A DNA stretch of 64,000 bases, taken from the NCBI RefSeq assembly GCF_014203855.1, contig NZ_JACHJV010000001.1, positions 5,146,001-5,210,000 of the forward strand, given 5' to 3'. Both the position numbers and the translations under genes were made by a program. This DNA comes from Kitasatospora kifunensis (GTDB lineage: Bacteria; Actinomycetota; Actinomycetes; Streptomycetales; Streptomycetaceae). This document shows, in pieces, positions 55,547 to 63,886 of the stretch (position 1 is the first letter of the stretch; every line of letters starts with the position of its first letter). The notes under the pieces were generated by a model. It saw only the letters and a list, made by a program, of their open reading frames with translations. It did no database searches and was not told the DNA's origin.

Positions 55547-56821
55547 TCAGCCGCGCAGCGGGTCGGGCACCGCCTGCCAGGGCCGGGCCAGCAGCACGAA
55601 GGAGGCCAGCGCCGCCACCCCCATGCCGAGGATCACCGTCGTCATCGGCAGCGCGCTGTCGTGCCCGCCGAGCCCGACCAGGGCCGGTGCGATCGCTCCG
55701 GTCAGGAACTGCATGGTGCCCAGCAGGGCGGAGGCGGTGCCGGCCGCGTGCGGAGCGCGTTGCAGGGCCAGCGCCGAGCTCGGCGGCGAGAGCACGCCGA
55801 GCCCGGCCGCCATCAGGAAGAGCCCCACGGTGATGGCGGCCAGCCCGCCGCGGTGGGTGGCCGCCATCAGCACCAGCGCCAGCCCGGACAGTGCGAGCAG
55901 CACGGCGCCGCCCAACTGGATCCGGTGCGAGGGCAGCCGCCCCAGCAGCCGACGGCCGGTCAGCTGGGACAGGCCCACCAGCCCGGCCTCGACCAGCGCG
56001 AAGAGCAGGCTGTAGCGCTGGGCCGAGCCGTGGTAGACCTCCTGCACCACGTACGGCGAGCCGGCGATGAAGGCGAACAGCGCGCCGTAGCCGAAGGAGA
56101 CCGTCAGCAGGTAGGCGCTGAACAGCCGGTCGGCCAGCAGGGCGCGCATGGTCCGCAGGGTGTCCCGCAGCCCGCCGCTGCGCCGCCGTGCGGGTGGCAG
56201 CGTCTCGTGGACCAGCAGCGCGGAGGTGACCAGGATCACCACACCCAGCACCGCCAGTACCCCGAACACCCCGCGCCAGGAGGTGATGCGCAGCAACTGC
56301 CCGCCGAGGATCGGCGCCAGCAGCGGTGCCGAACCGGAGACCAGCATCAGCGAGGAGGCGAACCGGGCGGCGGCCAGGCCGTCGAACAGGTCGCGCACCA
56401 CGGCCCGCGAGATCACGATCCCGGCCGCGCCCGACAGGCCCTGCACCACTCGGCAGCCGATCAGCACCCGCACGTCCACCGCCAGCGCGCAGCAGGCGGT
56501 GGAGAGCACGTACAGGACCATGCCCACCAGCAGCGGACGGCGCCGGCCGAGCGTGTCGCTGAGCGGACCCGCCACCAGCTGGCCGAGCGCGAGGCCGACC
56601 AGGCAGGCCGTCAGGGTCAGTTGGACCAGTGCGTCCGAGGTGTGCAGGCCCGTGGTGATGCCGGGCAGCGAGGGGAGGTACATGTCCATCGAGAGCGGCG
56701 CCAGCGCGCTGAGCGATCCCAGCACCAGGGTCAGCAGCAGGCCGACCGAGCGGACGGTACTGGCGGTGGCCGGGGTGCTGATGGGCGGCGAGGCGGTGGG
56801 GACGCGGCGGCTGTCAGGCAT
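55547..56821 (-). CDS. Bcr/CflA-type MFS drug exporter
   Basis: 424 residues, twelve membrane segments. Marks: MDMYLPSLPGITTGLHTSDA, GQLVAGPLSDTLGRRRPLLVG (motif A), IGCRVVQGLSGAAGIVISRA, and VRDLFDGLAAARFASSLMLV. It expels drugs such as bicyclomycin or chloramphenicol-like compounds with H+. There is almost no ribosome site. On the minus strand TACGGT (complement of 56828-56833) lies 6 bases before the ATG, so leaderless. A longer minus frame reaching 57958 is only antisense to the next gene. Confidence 0.88.
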   Translation of the reverse strand: MPDSRRVPTASPPISTPATASTVRSVGLLLTLVLGSLSALAPLSMDMYLPSLPGITTGLHTSDALVQLTLTACLVGLALGQLVAGPLSDTLGRRRPLLVGMVLYVLSTACCALAVDVRVLIGCRVVQGLSGAAGIVISRAVVRDLFDGLAAARFASSLMLVSGSAPLLAPILGGQLLRITSWRGVFGVLAVLGVVILVTSALLVHETLPPARRRSGGLRDTLRTMRALLADRLFSAYLLTVSFGYGALFAFIAGSPYVVQEVYHGSAQRYSLLFALVEAGLVGLSQLTGRRLLGRLPSHRIQLGGAVLLALSGLALVLMAATHRGGLAAITVGLFLMAAGLGVLSPPSSALALQRAPHAAGTASALLGTMQFLTGAIAPALVGLGGHDSALPMTTVILGMGVAALASFVLLARPWQAVPDPLRG

Positions 56822-56938
56822 CACTCCACCGTAGGGCCTGTACCGAGTGGCGCACACCACGGCGATGGCGGGGGAACAGGTTGCGGCAGCGCGCTGTTGT
56901 CCCGCTGCGGAAGGCAGTGCGAAGCGGAAGGTTGACCC

Positions 56939-58033
56939 ATGACCGGCGAGGACCAGCGGCAGACCAGGCAGGACATCCGGGGCGTCGCGCGCGGCACCGC
57001 CCCCGCCCCGCTCTCCATCCTCGACCTGGCCCCCGTGGGCGTCGGCTACACCGCCGCCCAGGCGCTGAGCGCCACCACCGAGCTGGCCCGCGGCGCCGAG
57101 CGCTGGGGCTACCACCGCTTCTGGGTCGCCGAGCACCACGGCATGCCCGGGGTGGCCAGCTCCACCCCCGCCGTGCTGATCGCCCACCTCGGCGCGCACA
57201 CCAGCACGCTGCGGCTCGGCTCGGGCGGTGTGATGCTGCCCAACCACGCGCCGCTCGCCATCGCCGAGCAGTTCGGCCTGCTGGAGGCGCTGCACCCGGG
57301 GCGGATCGACCTGGGCCTGGGCCGCGCCCCGGGCACCGACCAGGCCACCGCCCGGGCGCTGCGCCGTGGCGAGCACGAGGACCCGGACGACTTCCCGCGC
57401 CGACTGTCCGAGCTGACCCACTTCCTGGACGGCGACTTCCCCGCCGGGCACCCCTACGCCCGGCTCAGCGCCGTGCCGAACGGCCCGCAGCGCCCGCCGA
57501 TCTGGCTGCTCGGCTCCTCCGGTTTCAGCGCCCAGCTGGCCGGGCGGCTGGGCCTGCCGTTCGCCTTCGCGCACCACTTCAGCGCGGAGAACACGGTGCC
57601 CGCCCTTGAGCTGTACCGCAGCAGCTTCCGCGCCTCCGAGGTGCTGGCCGAGCCGTACGCGCTGATCGGTGTCAGCGCGGTGGCCGTGCCCGAGGGCGGG
57701 CGGCAGGCCGCACGCCGGCTGGCCGCCTCGGCCGGGCTCGGCATGCTGCGGCTGCGCCGGGGCATGCCCGGCCCGATCCCCACCCCGGAGGAGGCCGCGG
57801 CCTACCCCTACAGCCCCGCCGAGGCCGACTTCCTGGACAACTGGCTCGGCAACGTGGTGCTGGGCGCCCCGGGCGAGGTGGCCGAGGGCCTTGAGGAGCT
57901 GCGCAAGCGCACCGGCGCCGACGAGCTGATGGTCACCTCGCACGTGCACGGCCACCACGCGCGGCTGCTCTCCTACGAGTTGATCGCCGAGGCCTACGGG
58001 CTGACGGCGGATCAGGGAGCCGAACGCTCTTAA
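56939..58033 (+). CDS. LLM-class flavin-dependent monooxygenase
   Basis: 364 residues of the luciferase-like family (MsnO8-type). Marks: APLSILDLAPVGVGYTAAQA, GYHRFWVAEHHGMPGVASSTP, LRLGSGGVMLPNHAPLAIAE, and GRIDLGLGRAPGTDQATARAL. It uses reduced flavin and O2; the substrate is unknown. GGAAGG is 8 bases before the ATG. Confidence 0.88.
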   Translation: MTGEDQRQTRQDIRGVARGTAPAPLSILDLAPVGVGYTAAQALSATTELARGAERWGYHRFWVAEHHGMPGVASSTPAVLIAHLGAHTSTLRLGSGGVMLPNHAPLAIAEQFGLLEALHPGRIDLGLGRAPGTDQATARALRRGEHEDPDDFPRRLSELTHFLDGDFPAGHPYARLSAVPNGPQRPPIWLLGSSGFSAQLAGRLGLPFAFAHHFSAENTVPALELYRSSFRASEVLAEPYALIGVSAVAVPEGGRQAARRLAASAGLGMLRLRRGMPGPIPTPEEAAAYPYSPAEADFLDNWLGNVVLGAPGEVAEGLEELRKRTGADELMVTSHVHGHHARLLSYELIAEAYGLTADQGAERS

Positions 58034-58057
58034 TCAGGCGCTCTTCATCAGGCTTGG

Positions 58058-60064
58058 TCAGGGCTGCAGCGCGGGGTGGTCGGAGCCGGGCAGGTGGATC
58101 CGCCCCTCGCGCAGTATCCCGGCGACCAGCGCGGCCTCGCCGGGCCGGGCGAAGTACCAGCCCTGCGCCGTGTCACACCCGGTCAGCCGCAGCCGCTCCG
58201 CCTGGGCCGCGTTCTCGATCCCCTCGGCCGTCACGGTCAGGCCCAGGTCGTGGGCGAGCCGCACCATCGCGCCCACGATCTGCTCGTCCGCCTCGCTGCG
58301 CCGCGAGCGCAGGTCGGGGCGGCCGACCGGGGCCGGGTCGCGGAAGCCCTCGATGAAGGTGCCGTCCAGTTTCAACGCGTGCACCGGCAGCCGGGAGAGG
58401 TAGGCGAGGTTGGAGTAGCCGGTGCCGAAGTCGTCGATGGCGATCCGTACGCCCATGTCGGCCAGCGCCTGCAGGGCCTGCAGCGGACGGCCGCTGGGGC
58501 CGAGCACGGCGCTCTCGGTCAGCTCCAGCTGGAGCAGCCTGGCCGGCAGTCCGGTGCGCTGCAGCACCTGCGCGACGTCCGCCACCACGTCGGAGTCCCA
58601 GACCTGGCGGGCGGCCAGGTTGACGCTGACGAAGGCCTCGGTGTCGGGGAACTCCGCCAGCCAGCCGCGCGCCTGCCGGCAGGACTCCTCCAGCACCCAC
58701 TTGCCGAGCGGCACGATCGCCCCCGACTCCTCGGCCAGCGGGATGAACCGGTCCGGTGACAGGGTGCCGAACCGGGGGTGGCGCCAGCGCACCAGCGCCT
58801 CGGCGCCGTGCACGGTGCCGTCCGCCAGGCCCACCAGCGGCTGGTACTCGACGGTGAACTCGCCGCGCTCCAGGGCCGGGCGCAGTGCGGTGGTGAGCAG
58901 TCGGCGGGTCAGCTGGTGGGCGCCGCGGTCGCGATCGTAGAGGGTCCAGCGGGCCCGGCCGTCGGACTTGGACCAGTAGAGCGTGGCGTCGGCGTCCTTC
59001 ACCAGGTCGGTCGGGTTGGTGCCCTGCACCGGGCGCTCGACCACCCCGACGCTGGCGGTGACCGCGAGTCGGTGCCCGGCCACCTCGAAGGGCCGCTCCA
59101 GCAGGGTGAGCAGCTGGGCGGCGAGCCCGGTCAGCTGCTCGCTGCCCTCGCTGTCGGCGACCAGCACGGCGAACTCGTCGCCGCCCAGGCGCGCCACCAG
59201 CAGCCCCTCGCCGGTGACGAAGCGCCGCTCCAGGCGGCGCGCGACGGCGCTCAGCAGCTGGTCGCCGATGTGGTGGCCGAGGGTGTCGTTGATCGCGGCG
59301 AAGCCGTCCAGGTCGACGTAGCAGACGCCGACCCGGCGGCCGCCGCCGTCGCCGGGGCGCTGCGGGTCCAGCTGACAGGCCGCGTTCAGCCGCTCGAAGA
59401 AGTAGGTGCGGTTGGGCAGCCTGGTCAGCGGGTCGTGCAGCGCCTGGTAGGCGAGCCGGTCGCCGAGCCGGCGCCGCTCGGTGATGTCCTCGAACATCGC
59501 CAGGGTGTAGAAGGGTTGGCCCTGGGCGTCGCGGATCAGCGAGATGGTGACGGTACTCCAGACCTCGCGCCCCTCGCGGTGCTTGAGCTGCTTCTCCACC
59601 CGCAGCCGGTCGCGCTTGCCGTGCACCAGCTCGAGGTAGAGCCGGCGCGGGGTGTCCTCGGGGTCGATGATCTCGTGCAGGTGCATCCGGACCAGCTCGC
59701 CGACCTCGCGGCCGAGCATCGCGGCGAAGGCGGGGTTGGCCTCGATCACCAGGTCGTCGGTGTCGATCAGCAGCATGCCGATGCCCGCGTCGGCGAAGGC
59801 GGCCCGGAAGCGGGACTCGCTGGCCCGCAGCGCGGCCACCAGCTCGTCGGTGGCGGTCACCGGGGGCTCGGCCTGCCTGCTGTTGCCCGACTGGCCGTTG
59901 GACGTCGGGAGGCCGACTGGTCCGGCCAGCTCCAGCGGGGCCGAGCAGTTGGGGCAGCAGAGGGGCAACTGGAGCCGGGTCGGCGGTGGCTCGGTGATGG
60001 GGAGCAGCGTGTCGGGACGCACGCCGTTGCGGTGTGCGTCGGCCCCCTCGTTCCGGCCTCGCAC
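58058..60064 (-). CDS. PAS-GGDEF-EAL c-di-GMP enzyme
   Basis: 668 residues, no membrane segment. N-terminal tail with CCPNC (36-40), a possible zinc knuckle but only one Cys pair is seen. PAS domain (about 80-200, FRAAFADAGIGMLLIDTDDL). Intact GGDEF at 294-298 (ARLGGDEFAVL), then an EAL domain with EAL at 422-424 (HGAEALVRWRHP) and DDFGTGYSNLAYL. Both cyclase and phosphodiesterase sites look complete, so either direction may be used. c-di-GMP controls development in streptomycetes. GTG 60064 follows GGGAG. No link to its neighbours. Confidence 0.93.
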   Translation of the reverse strand: MRGRNEGADAHRNGVRPDTLLPITEPPPTRLQLPLCCPNCSAPLELAGPVGLPTSNGQSGNSRQAEPPVTATDELVAALRASESRFRAAFADAGIGMLLIDTDDLVIEANPAFAAMLGREVGELVRMHLHEIIDPEDTPRRLYLELVHGKRDRLRVEKQLKHREGREVWSTVTISLIRDAQGQPFYTLAMFEDITERRRLGDRLAYQALHDPLTRLPNRTYFFERLNAACQLDPQRPGDGGGRRVGVCYVDLDGFAAINDTLGHHIGDQLLSAVARRLERRFVTGEGLLVARLGGDEFAVLVADSEGSEQLTGLAAQLLTLLERPFEVAGHRLAVTASVGVVERPVQGTNPTDLVKDADATLYWSKSDGRARWTLYDRDRGAHQLTRRLLTTALRPALERGEFTVEYQPLVGLADGTVHGAEALVRWRHPRFGTLSPDRFIPLAEESGAIVPLGKWVLEESCRQARGWLAEFPDTEAFVSVNLAARQVWDSDVVADVAQVLQRTGLPARLLQLELTESAVLGPSGRPLQALQALADMGVRIAIDDFGTGYSNLAYLSRLPVHALKLDGTFIEGFRDPAPVGRPDLRSRRSEADEQIVGAMVRLAHDLGLTVTAEGIENAAQAERLRLTGCDTAQGWYFARPGEAALVAGILREGRIHLPGSDHPALQP

Positions 60065-60282
60065 TGCACGCTCCCGTCCGCCGCTGACGCTCGCTTGCCC
60101 ACGCTCTTCAGGGGCGCTGCTGGTTGACCTGGCGTCAACCGGGTGGGCCGACGCCCGGCCGGCTGGGCCGGTCGGTTGTCAAGAGCAGAGCACTGTGCCT
60201 GATCATAGGCCGCCGGGGGAAGCCGGGGCCACAGCCGTCAGGGTGAATCCCGGTTTTTGGTGGAAGCACGGGCCAGGACGGA
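60065..60282. other. Upstream region of the PAS-GGDEF-EAL gene
   Basis: No gene is supported. TGATCATAG (60199-60207) is A/T-rich and may belong to the minus-strand promoter. The OsmC terminator at 60283-60324 closes the region. Confidence 0.5.
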
Positions 60283-60324
60283 CACGCCCCCGGCGGGCAC
60301 CGGGTGGTGCCCGCCGGGGGCGTG
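60283..60324 (-). terminator. OsmC terminator
   Basis: Perfect 19-bp stem (arms starting CACGCCCCCGGCGGGCACC) with a 4-base loop, 42 bases beyond the OsmC stop. Confidence 0.9.
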
Positions 60325-60365
60325 CGCTGGGGCATCTCGCCTGGAAGGCGGGATGCCGGTCGCTC

Positions 60366-60791
60366 TTAGGCCAGCTTCGCGCTGAGCGTGATGGTGGTGC
60401 CCGCCAGCGCCTGGCTCACCGGGCAGTTGGCCTTGGCGTCCTCGGCGGCCTTGACGAAGCCGGCCTCGTCCAGGCCAGGCACCTCGCCGACCACGGACAG
60501 GTGGATCCCGGTGATACCGGTGCCCGGCTGGAAGGTGACGTCCGCCTGCACGTCGAGCTTGGTGGGCGGGGTGCCGGCGCCGGCCAGGCCGTGCGAGAGC
60601 GCCATCGAGAAGCAGGACGAGTGCGCGCCCGCGATGAGCTCCTCGGGGCTGGTCTTGCCGTTCGGCTCCTCGGAGCGGGCCGGCCAGGAGACCGGGAACT
60701 GCCCGATTCCGGAGGAGGCGAAGGTCACCTCGCCGCTGCCGTTGAGAAGGTTGCCCTGCCATGCGGTGCGAGCGGTGCGAACAGTTGCCAC
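60366..60791 (-). CDS. OsmC-family peroxidase
   Basis: 141 residues. It reduces organic peroxides with two Cys: SSCFSMALSHGLAGAGTPP and DAKANCPVSQALAGTTITL. KTSPEELIAGAHSSCFSMAL is the family core. GTG 60791 follows AGGAGGT with 7 bases spacing, which rules out the longer frame to 60854. It ends in a strong terminator. Confidence 0.9.
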   Translation of the reverse strand: MATVRTARTAWQGNLLNGSGEVTFASSGIGQFPVSWPARSEEPNGKTSPEELIAGAHSSCFSMALSHGLAGAGTPPTKLDVQADVTFQPGTGITGIHLSVVGEVPGLDEAGFVKAAEDAKANCPVSQALAGTTITLSAKLA

Positions 60792-60873
60792 GATCGGTAC
60801 CTCCTGCTGCTCTGATGCTCTGAAAAGAGACGTCGGTATGTCAGATCCGGTCATGCCGATCCCAGCGTACTGG

Positions 60874-61641
60874 TCACGGGAGCTGACAGAAGGTCACCCG
60901 GGCACCACCCGGGTCGGTGCACGGCACCATCCGCCCGTAGGGCGAGTCGAAGGGCTCGCCCAACAGCTGGCCGCCAAGGCGCACCACCTGCTCGGCCGCG
61001 TGGTCCGCCGCAGGCACCGCGAAGTAGGCGGACCAGTACGGCTGCGGCACCTGGGCCCGGCGACGGCCGCAGATCGGCTGCCCGGCCGAGCCCGGCACGC
61101 TCCACGCGGTGTAGTCGAAGGCGCGGCCGTCGCCGAGCTGCTTCTGCTGGTAGGGGAAGAGCTCGGCGTAGAAGGCGTCCGCCGGGTCGGCCTCGGGGGT
61201 GGTCAGGTCGTGCCAGCACATCGCGCCCGGCTCCCCGTAGATCGCCGCACCCTGGTGGCCGCCGGGCTGCCAGAGCCCGAAGGCGGCGCCCGCCGGGTCG
61301 TAGGCGAAGGCCAGTCGGCCCGCGCCGGGCACCTGGTGCGGACCGAAGACCGCCGTGCCACCCGCCCGGGTCACCCGGTCGTAGACCGCGTCCAGCTCGC
61401 GGGTGGCCAGGTAGACGTTCCAGCACCAGGGCAGTTGCTCGGCGCCGGCCGGCGGCGGCAGCAGCGCGGCGGCGGGGCGGCCGGCGAGCAGGCACATGGT
61501 GTAGCCGTTGTACTCGGCCCCGAGCTGCTGGAACTCCCAGCCCAGGATCGGGCCGTAGAAGTCCTGGGCGTCGAGTGGGTCGGCGCAGGTCAGGTCGGTC
61601 CAGCAGGGGGCGCCGTCGGGGTAGGAGTCGCGCACGGGCAT
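60874..61641 (-). CDS. Two-domain VOC protein
   Basis: 255 residues with two VOC modules (CWTDLTCADPLDAQDFYGPI, LGWEFQQLGAEYNGYTMCLL; then CWHDLTTPEADPADAFYAEL and FPYQQKQLGDGRAFDYTAWS). Streptomycete homologs are annotated as glyoxalase-like or hydroxylase-related, without a proven substrate. Ribosome site GAAAGG. It is divergent from the chorismate mutase. Confidence 0.85.
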   Translation of the reverse strand: MPVRDSYPDGAPCWTDLTCADPLDAQDFYGPILGWEFQQLGAEYNGYTMCLLAGRPAAALLPPPAGAEQLPWCWNVYLATRELDAVYDRVTRAGGTAVFGPHQVPGAGRLAFAYDPAGAAFGLWQPGGHQGAAIYGEPGAMCWHDLTTPEADPADAFYAELFPYQQKQLGDGRAFDYTAWSVPGSAGQPICGRRRAQVPQPYWSAYFAVPAADHAAEQVVRLGGQLLGEPFDSPYGRMVPCTDPGGARVTFCQLP

Positions 61642-61928
61642 GGGGAGGGCCTTTCAGGGGAAGCCGGTCCGGTGGGGCGGGAGCCAGGAGCTGTCTCTGC
61701 GCCAGAATCCGACCGGTCATCACTGTGCGCAACTGGAAGCTGTCGGAACGTGTCCGACCGTCCCCGGGTGGGGAGCGGTTGTCCGGATGGTGGGCGATCC
61801 GGGCAAACAGGGCGAGCCACGACCGGGTGTCCTGTTAGATTTGCTCGGCCCGCGCGCCGGGCAGTCCCCAGGCCACCGGCCCCTGTGCGCCCGGCCCCGC
61901 AGCCGGCGCCCGAATCGGAGCAGACGCG
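61642..61928. promoter_or_regulatory. Divergent region of the VOC and chorismate mutase genes
   Basis: 287 bp with no supported ORF. TAGATT (61836-61841) is the clearest -10, facing the chorismate mutase gene; its start would be about 80 bases before that ATG. GGAG (61916-61919) is the ribosome site. Confidence 0.5.
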
Positions 61929-62291
61929 ATGACCGAGCAGCCCGCGACCGAATCCACCGCCTCGATGGCGGACGTCGACCACGCCGTCCGCCAGGAGCTG
62001 GCCGACCTGCGCCAGAGCATCGACAACATCGACGCCGCGGTCGTCCACATGCTCGCCGAGCGGTTCAAGGCCACGCAGCGGGTCGGCACCCTCAAGGCCG
62101 CCCACAAGCTGCCCGCCGCCGATCCGGCCCGCGAGCGTGACCAGATCCGGCGCCTGCGGGAGTTGGCGGCGGGCGCGCGGCTCGACCCGGTCTTCGCGGA
62201 GAAGTTCCTCAACTTCATCATCGCCGAGGTGATCCGCCACCATGAGGCGATCGCCAAGGATGCCTCGACCGCCGGGAACGACTCGCACTGA
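61929..62291 (+). CDS. Chorismate mutase (AroQ type II)
   Basis: 120 residues. It turns chorismate into prephenate for Phe/Tyr. All-helical AroQ marks: ELADLRQSIDNIDAAVVHML, AERFKATQRVGTLKAAHKLP, DPARERDQIRRLRELAAGAR and FAEKFLNFIIAEVIRHHEAI. The active-site Arg and Lys follow the first and second helices. No other aromatic amino-acid gene is nearby except hpd far upstream. Confidence 0.92.
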   Translation: MTEQPATESTASMADVDHAVRQELADLRQSIDNIDAAVVHMLAERFKATQRVGTLKAAHKLPAADPARERDQIRRLRELAAGARLDPVFAEKFLNFIIAEVIRHHEAIAKDASTAGNDSH

Positions 62292-62328
62292 CGGCTCGTC
62301 AGTGCCGCGGATACGGCGGCGGCTCAGT

Positions 62329-62631
62329 TCAGTGCAGCCGCGAGCGGCCGCCGCCGGGCGTCCTGGTGCCGCGGCGGGTGCGAGCGGGACGGGACGGGCG
62401 GACGTCCGGCCTGCCCGGCCGCTCCTCGGTGGGCGGGGTCGCCGCCCGCTGGCGGGCGGTGAGCAGCGCGACGGCCGCGGCCGCGGGCGGCTCGGCGATG
62501 CCGAGTTCGCGCATCACGGCCTGGTGCTCGGTGCACCACAGCGGGCTGGCCTGGCTGCCGTCCCCGTAGCCGAGGCCTTCGGGCGGGAGGTAGTGGATCC
62601 CGCACTCGGTGCACTGGAAGACGAGCCGCAT
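62329..62631 (-). CDS. Zinc-ribbon-like protein, unknown
   Basis: 100 residues. FQCTECGIHYLPPEGLGYGD then LWCTEHQAV contains C-x2-C and a later C-x2-H, a plausible zinc site. The last 35 residues are Arg/Pro-rich and disordered (RPGRPDVRPSRPARTRRGTR). ATG 62631 starts one base after the stop of the 51-aa gene upstream, so the two are strictly coupled. Confidence 0.68.
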   Translation of the reverse strand: MRLVFQCTECGIHYLPPEGLGYGDGSQASPLWCTEHQAVMRELGIAEPPAAAAVALLTARQRAATPPTEERPGRPDVRPSRPARTRRGTRTPGGGRSRLH

Positions 62632-62632
62632 C

Positions 62633-62788
62633 TCAGTTCACGTGTCCCTTCCCGCCGCAGTGGGCGCAGGGGGAAAGGTAGCTCTCCTGCCTGGGCTGCT
62701 GCGTGCCGTCGAGGCCGGTCTCGACGGTGTATCGGATCTTCTCGGTGACGCCAGTACCGCCACACCTCGGGCAGACCTGCTGACTCAC
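62633..62788 (-). CDS. 51-aa DnaJ-type zinc-finger protein
   Basis: A small gene. It starts at GTG 62788 and reads SQQVCPRCGGTGVTEKIRYT, then a linker and SPCAHCGGKGHVN, so two CxxCGGxG units, as in the DnaJ cysteine-rich region, without J-domain. Such units bind zinc and unfolded protein or act in redox steps. It lies 10 bp after the EamA gene and 1 bp before the next gene, so all three form one operon. G/C third positions are consistent with coding. Confidence 0.72.
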   Translation of the reverse strand: MSQQVCPRCGGTGVTEKIRYTVETGLDGTQQPRQESYLSPCAHCGGKGHVN

Positions 62789-62798
62789 GGGATCGACG

Positions 62799-63824
62799 CT
62801 ACTCCTGGCGGCCGACGCCCGGGAGGGGTTTCACACGCTCGAGGGACGGCGCACTCCGGTCGTGCGGGAGGTCGAGGGTGAGCTGGTCGGGCTCCGCGCC
62901 GCCTGCGCCGCCGACCTGGGCGGCGAAGGCGCCGAGCAGGACCAGCAGGCCGCCGAAGAGCTGCAGGGTGCCGAGGTGCTCGTCCAGCAGGAACCAGGCG
63001 GTCACCGTGGCGACCACCGCCTCGACGTTGGCCACCACGCCCGCCACCGGTGGCGACAGGTGGCGCACCGAGACCACGCCGGTCAGATAGGCGAGGACGG
63101 TGGCGACCAGGACCATCCAGGCCGCGGGCAGCCAGGCCGGCAGGTGGTGGCCGGCCATGGTGACCTGGCCGCCGAGCCGACTCCAGTGGCCCTGCCAGGG
63201 GCGGGCGACCACGGTGAGTACCAGCGCGCCGATCAGCAGTCCGAACGCCGAAAGCCCGAGCGGGTCGGCGGGCCGCTCGCCGCGGCCGCCGGCGTCGGCC
63301 AGCACGAAGTAGCCGACCTGGCAGCAGGCCGCGCAGAGCGCGAAGAGCACGCCGACGGGATCGAAGCTCAGCCCCTGCCAGACCTCCACCACGCAGGCCA
63401 GCCCGGTGACCGCGACCGCGGCGCCGATCGCCGCGCCCCGGGTGACCGGACGGCGCTGCACGAAGCGGACGTAGCCCAACAGCAGTGGCGGCCCGAGGTA
63501 CTCGATCAGCAGCGCCACGCCGACGGGGATGCGGGATATCGCCGCGAAGTAGCAGGCCTGCACGCCCGCGACACCGAGCAGCCCGAACCCCAGCACCAGT
63601 GCGGGGCGCTCGCGCAGCACCGCCCGGTGGCGCCAGGCCAGCGGCAGCAGCACCACGGCGGCGCCGGTGGCCCGCAGCCAGACCACCTGGAGCGGGGAGA
63701 GGCCGGCTTCGATCAGCGGTTTGGCCGCGGTGCCGGAGCCGCCGAAGGAGAAGGCGGAGACCAGCGCGAGGGTGAGGCCGATGGCCCGGCGGGAGCGCTG
63801 TGCGGTGGCCGGGGTGGAGTGCAT
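62799..63824 (-). CDS. EamA/DMT-family transporter
   Basis: 341 residues, about ten membrane segments in two EamA repeats (GLTLALVSAFSFGGSGTAAK, VALLIEYLGPPLLLGYVRFV, VVEVWQGLSFDPVGVLFALC, VATVLAYLTGVVSVRHLSPP). A metabolite exporter, substrate unknown. The start is ATG 63824 (MHSTPATAQRSRR); a longer form from 63875 is less likely, as no ribosome site precedes it. The C-terminus is an acidic cytoplasmic tail. It heads the operon with the two zinc proteins. Confidence 0.88.
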   Translation of the reverse strand: MHSTPATAQRSRRAIGLTLALVSAFSFGGSGTAAKPLIEAGLSPLQVVWLRATGAAVVLLPLAWRHRAVLRERPALVLGFGLLGVAGVQACYFAAISRIPVGVALLIEYLGPPLLLGYVRFVQRRPVTRGAAIGAAVAVTGLACVVEVWQGLSFDPVGVLFALCAACCQVGYFVLADAGGRGERPADPLGLSAFGLLIGALVLTVVARPWQGHWSRLGGQVTMAGHHLPAWLPAAWMVLVATVLAYLTGVVSVRHLSPPVAGVVANVEAVVATVTAWFLLDEHLGTLQLFGGLLVLLGAFAAQVGGAGGAEPDQLTLDLPHDRSAPSLERVKPLPGVGRQE

Positions 63825-63886
63825 CGGAACATTCTGCCAGCAACCCGAACAAGTGTTTCTGCTGGTGCCTGACACGGCCCTAGGCG

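Noticed and set aside
56822..57958. N-terminal extension of the MFS exporter frame
   Set aside because: The extension is antisense to the LLM gene and lacks membrane segments; the natural start is ATG 56821 behind a -10 box.
60792..60854. Longer OsmC N-terminus
   Set aside because: AGGAGGT lies inside it, 7 bases before GTG 60791.
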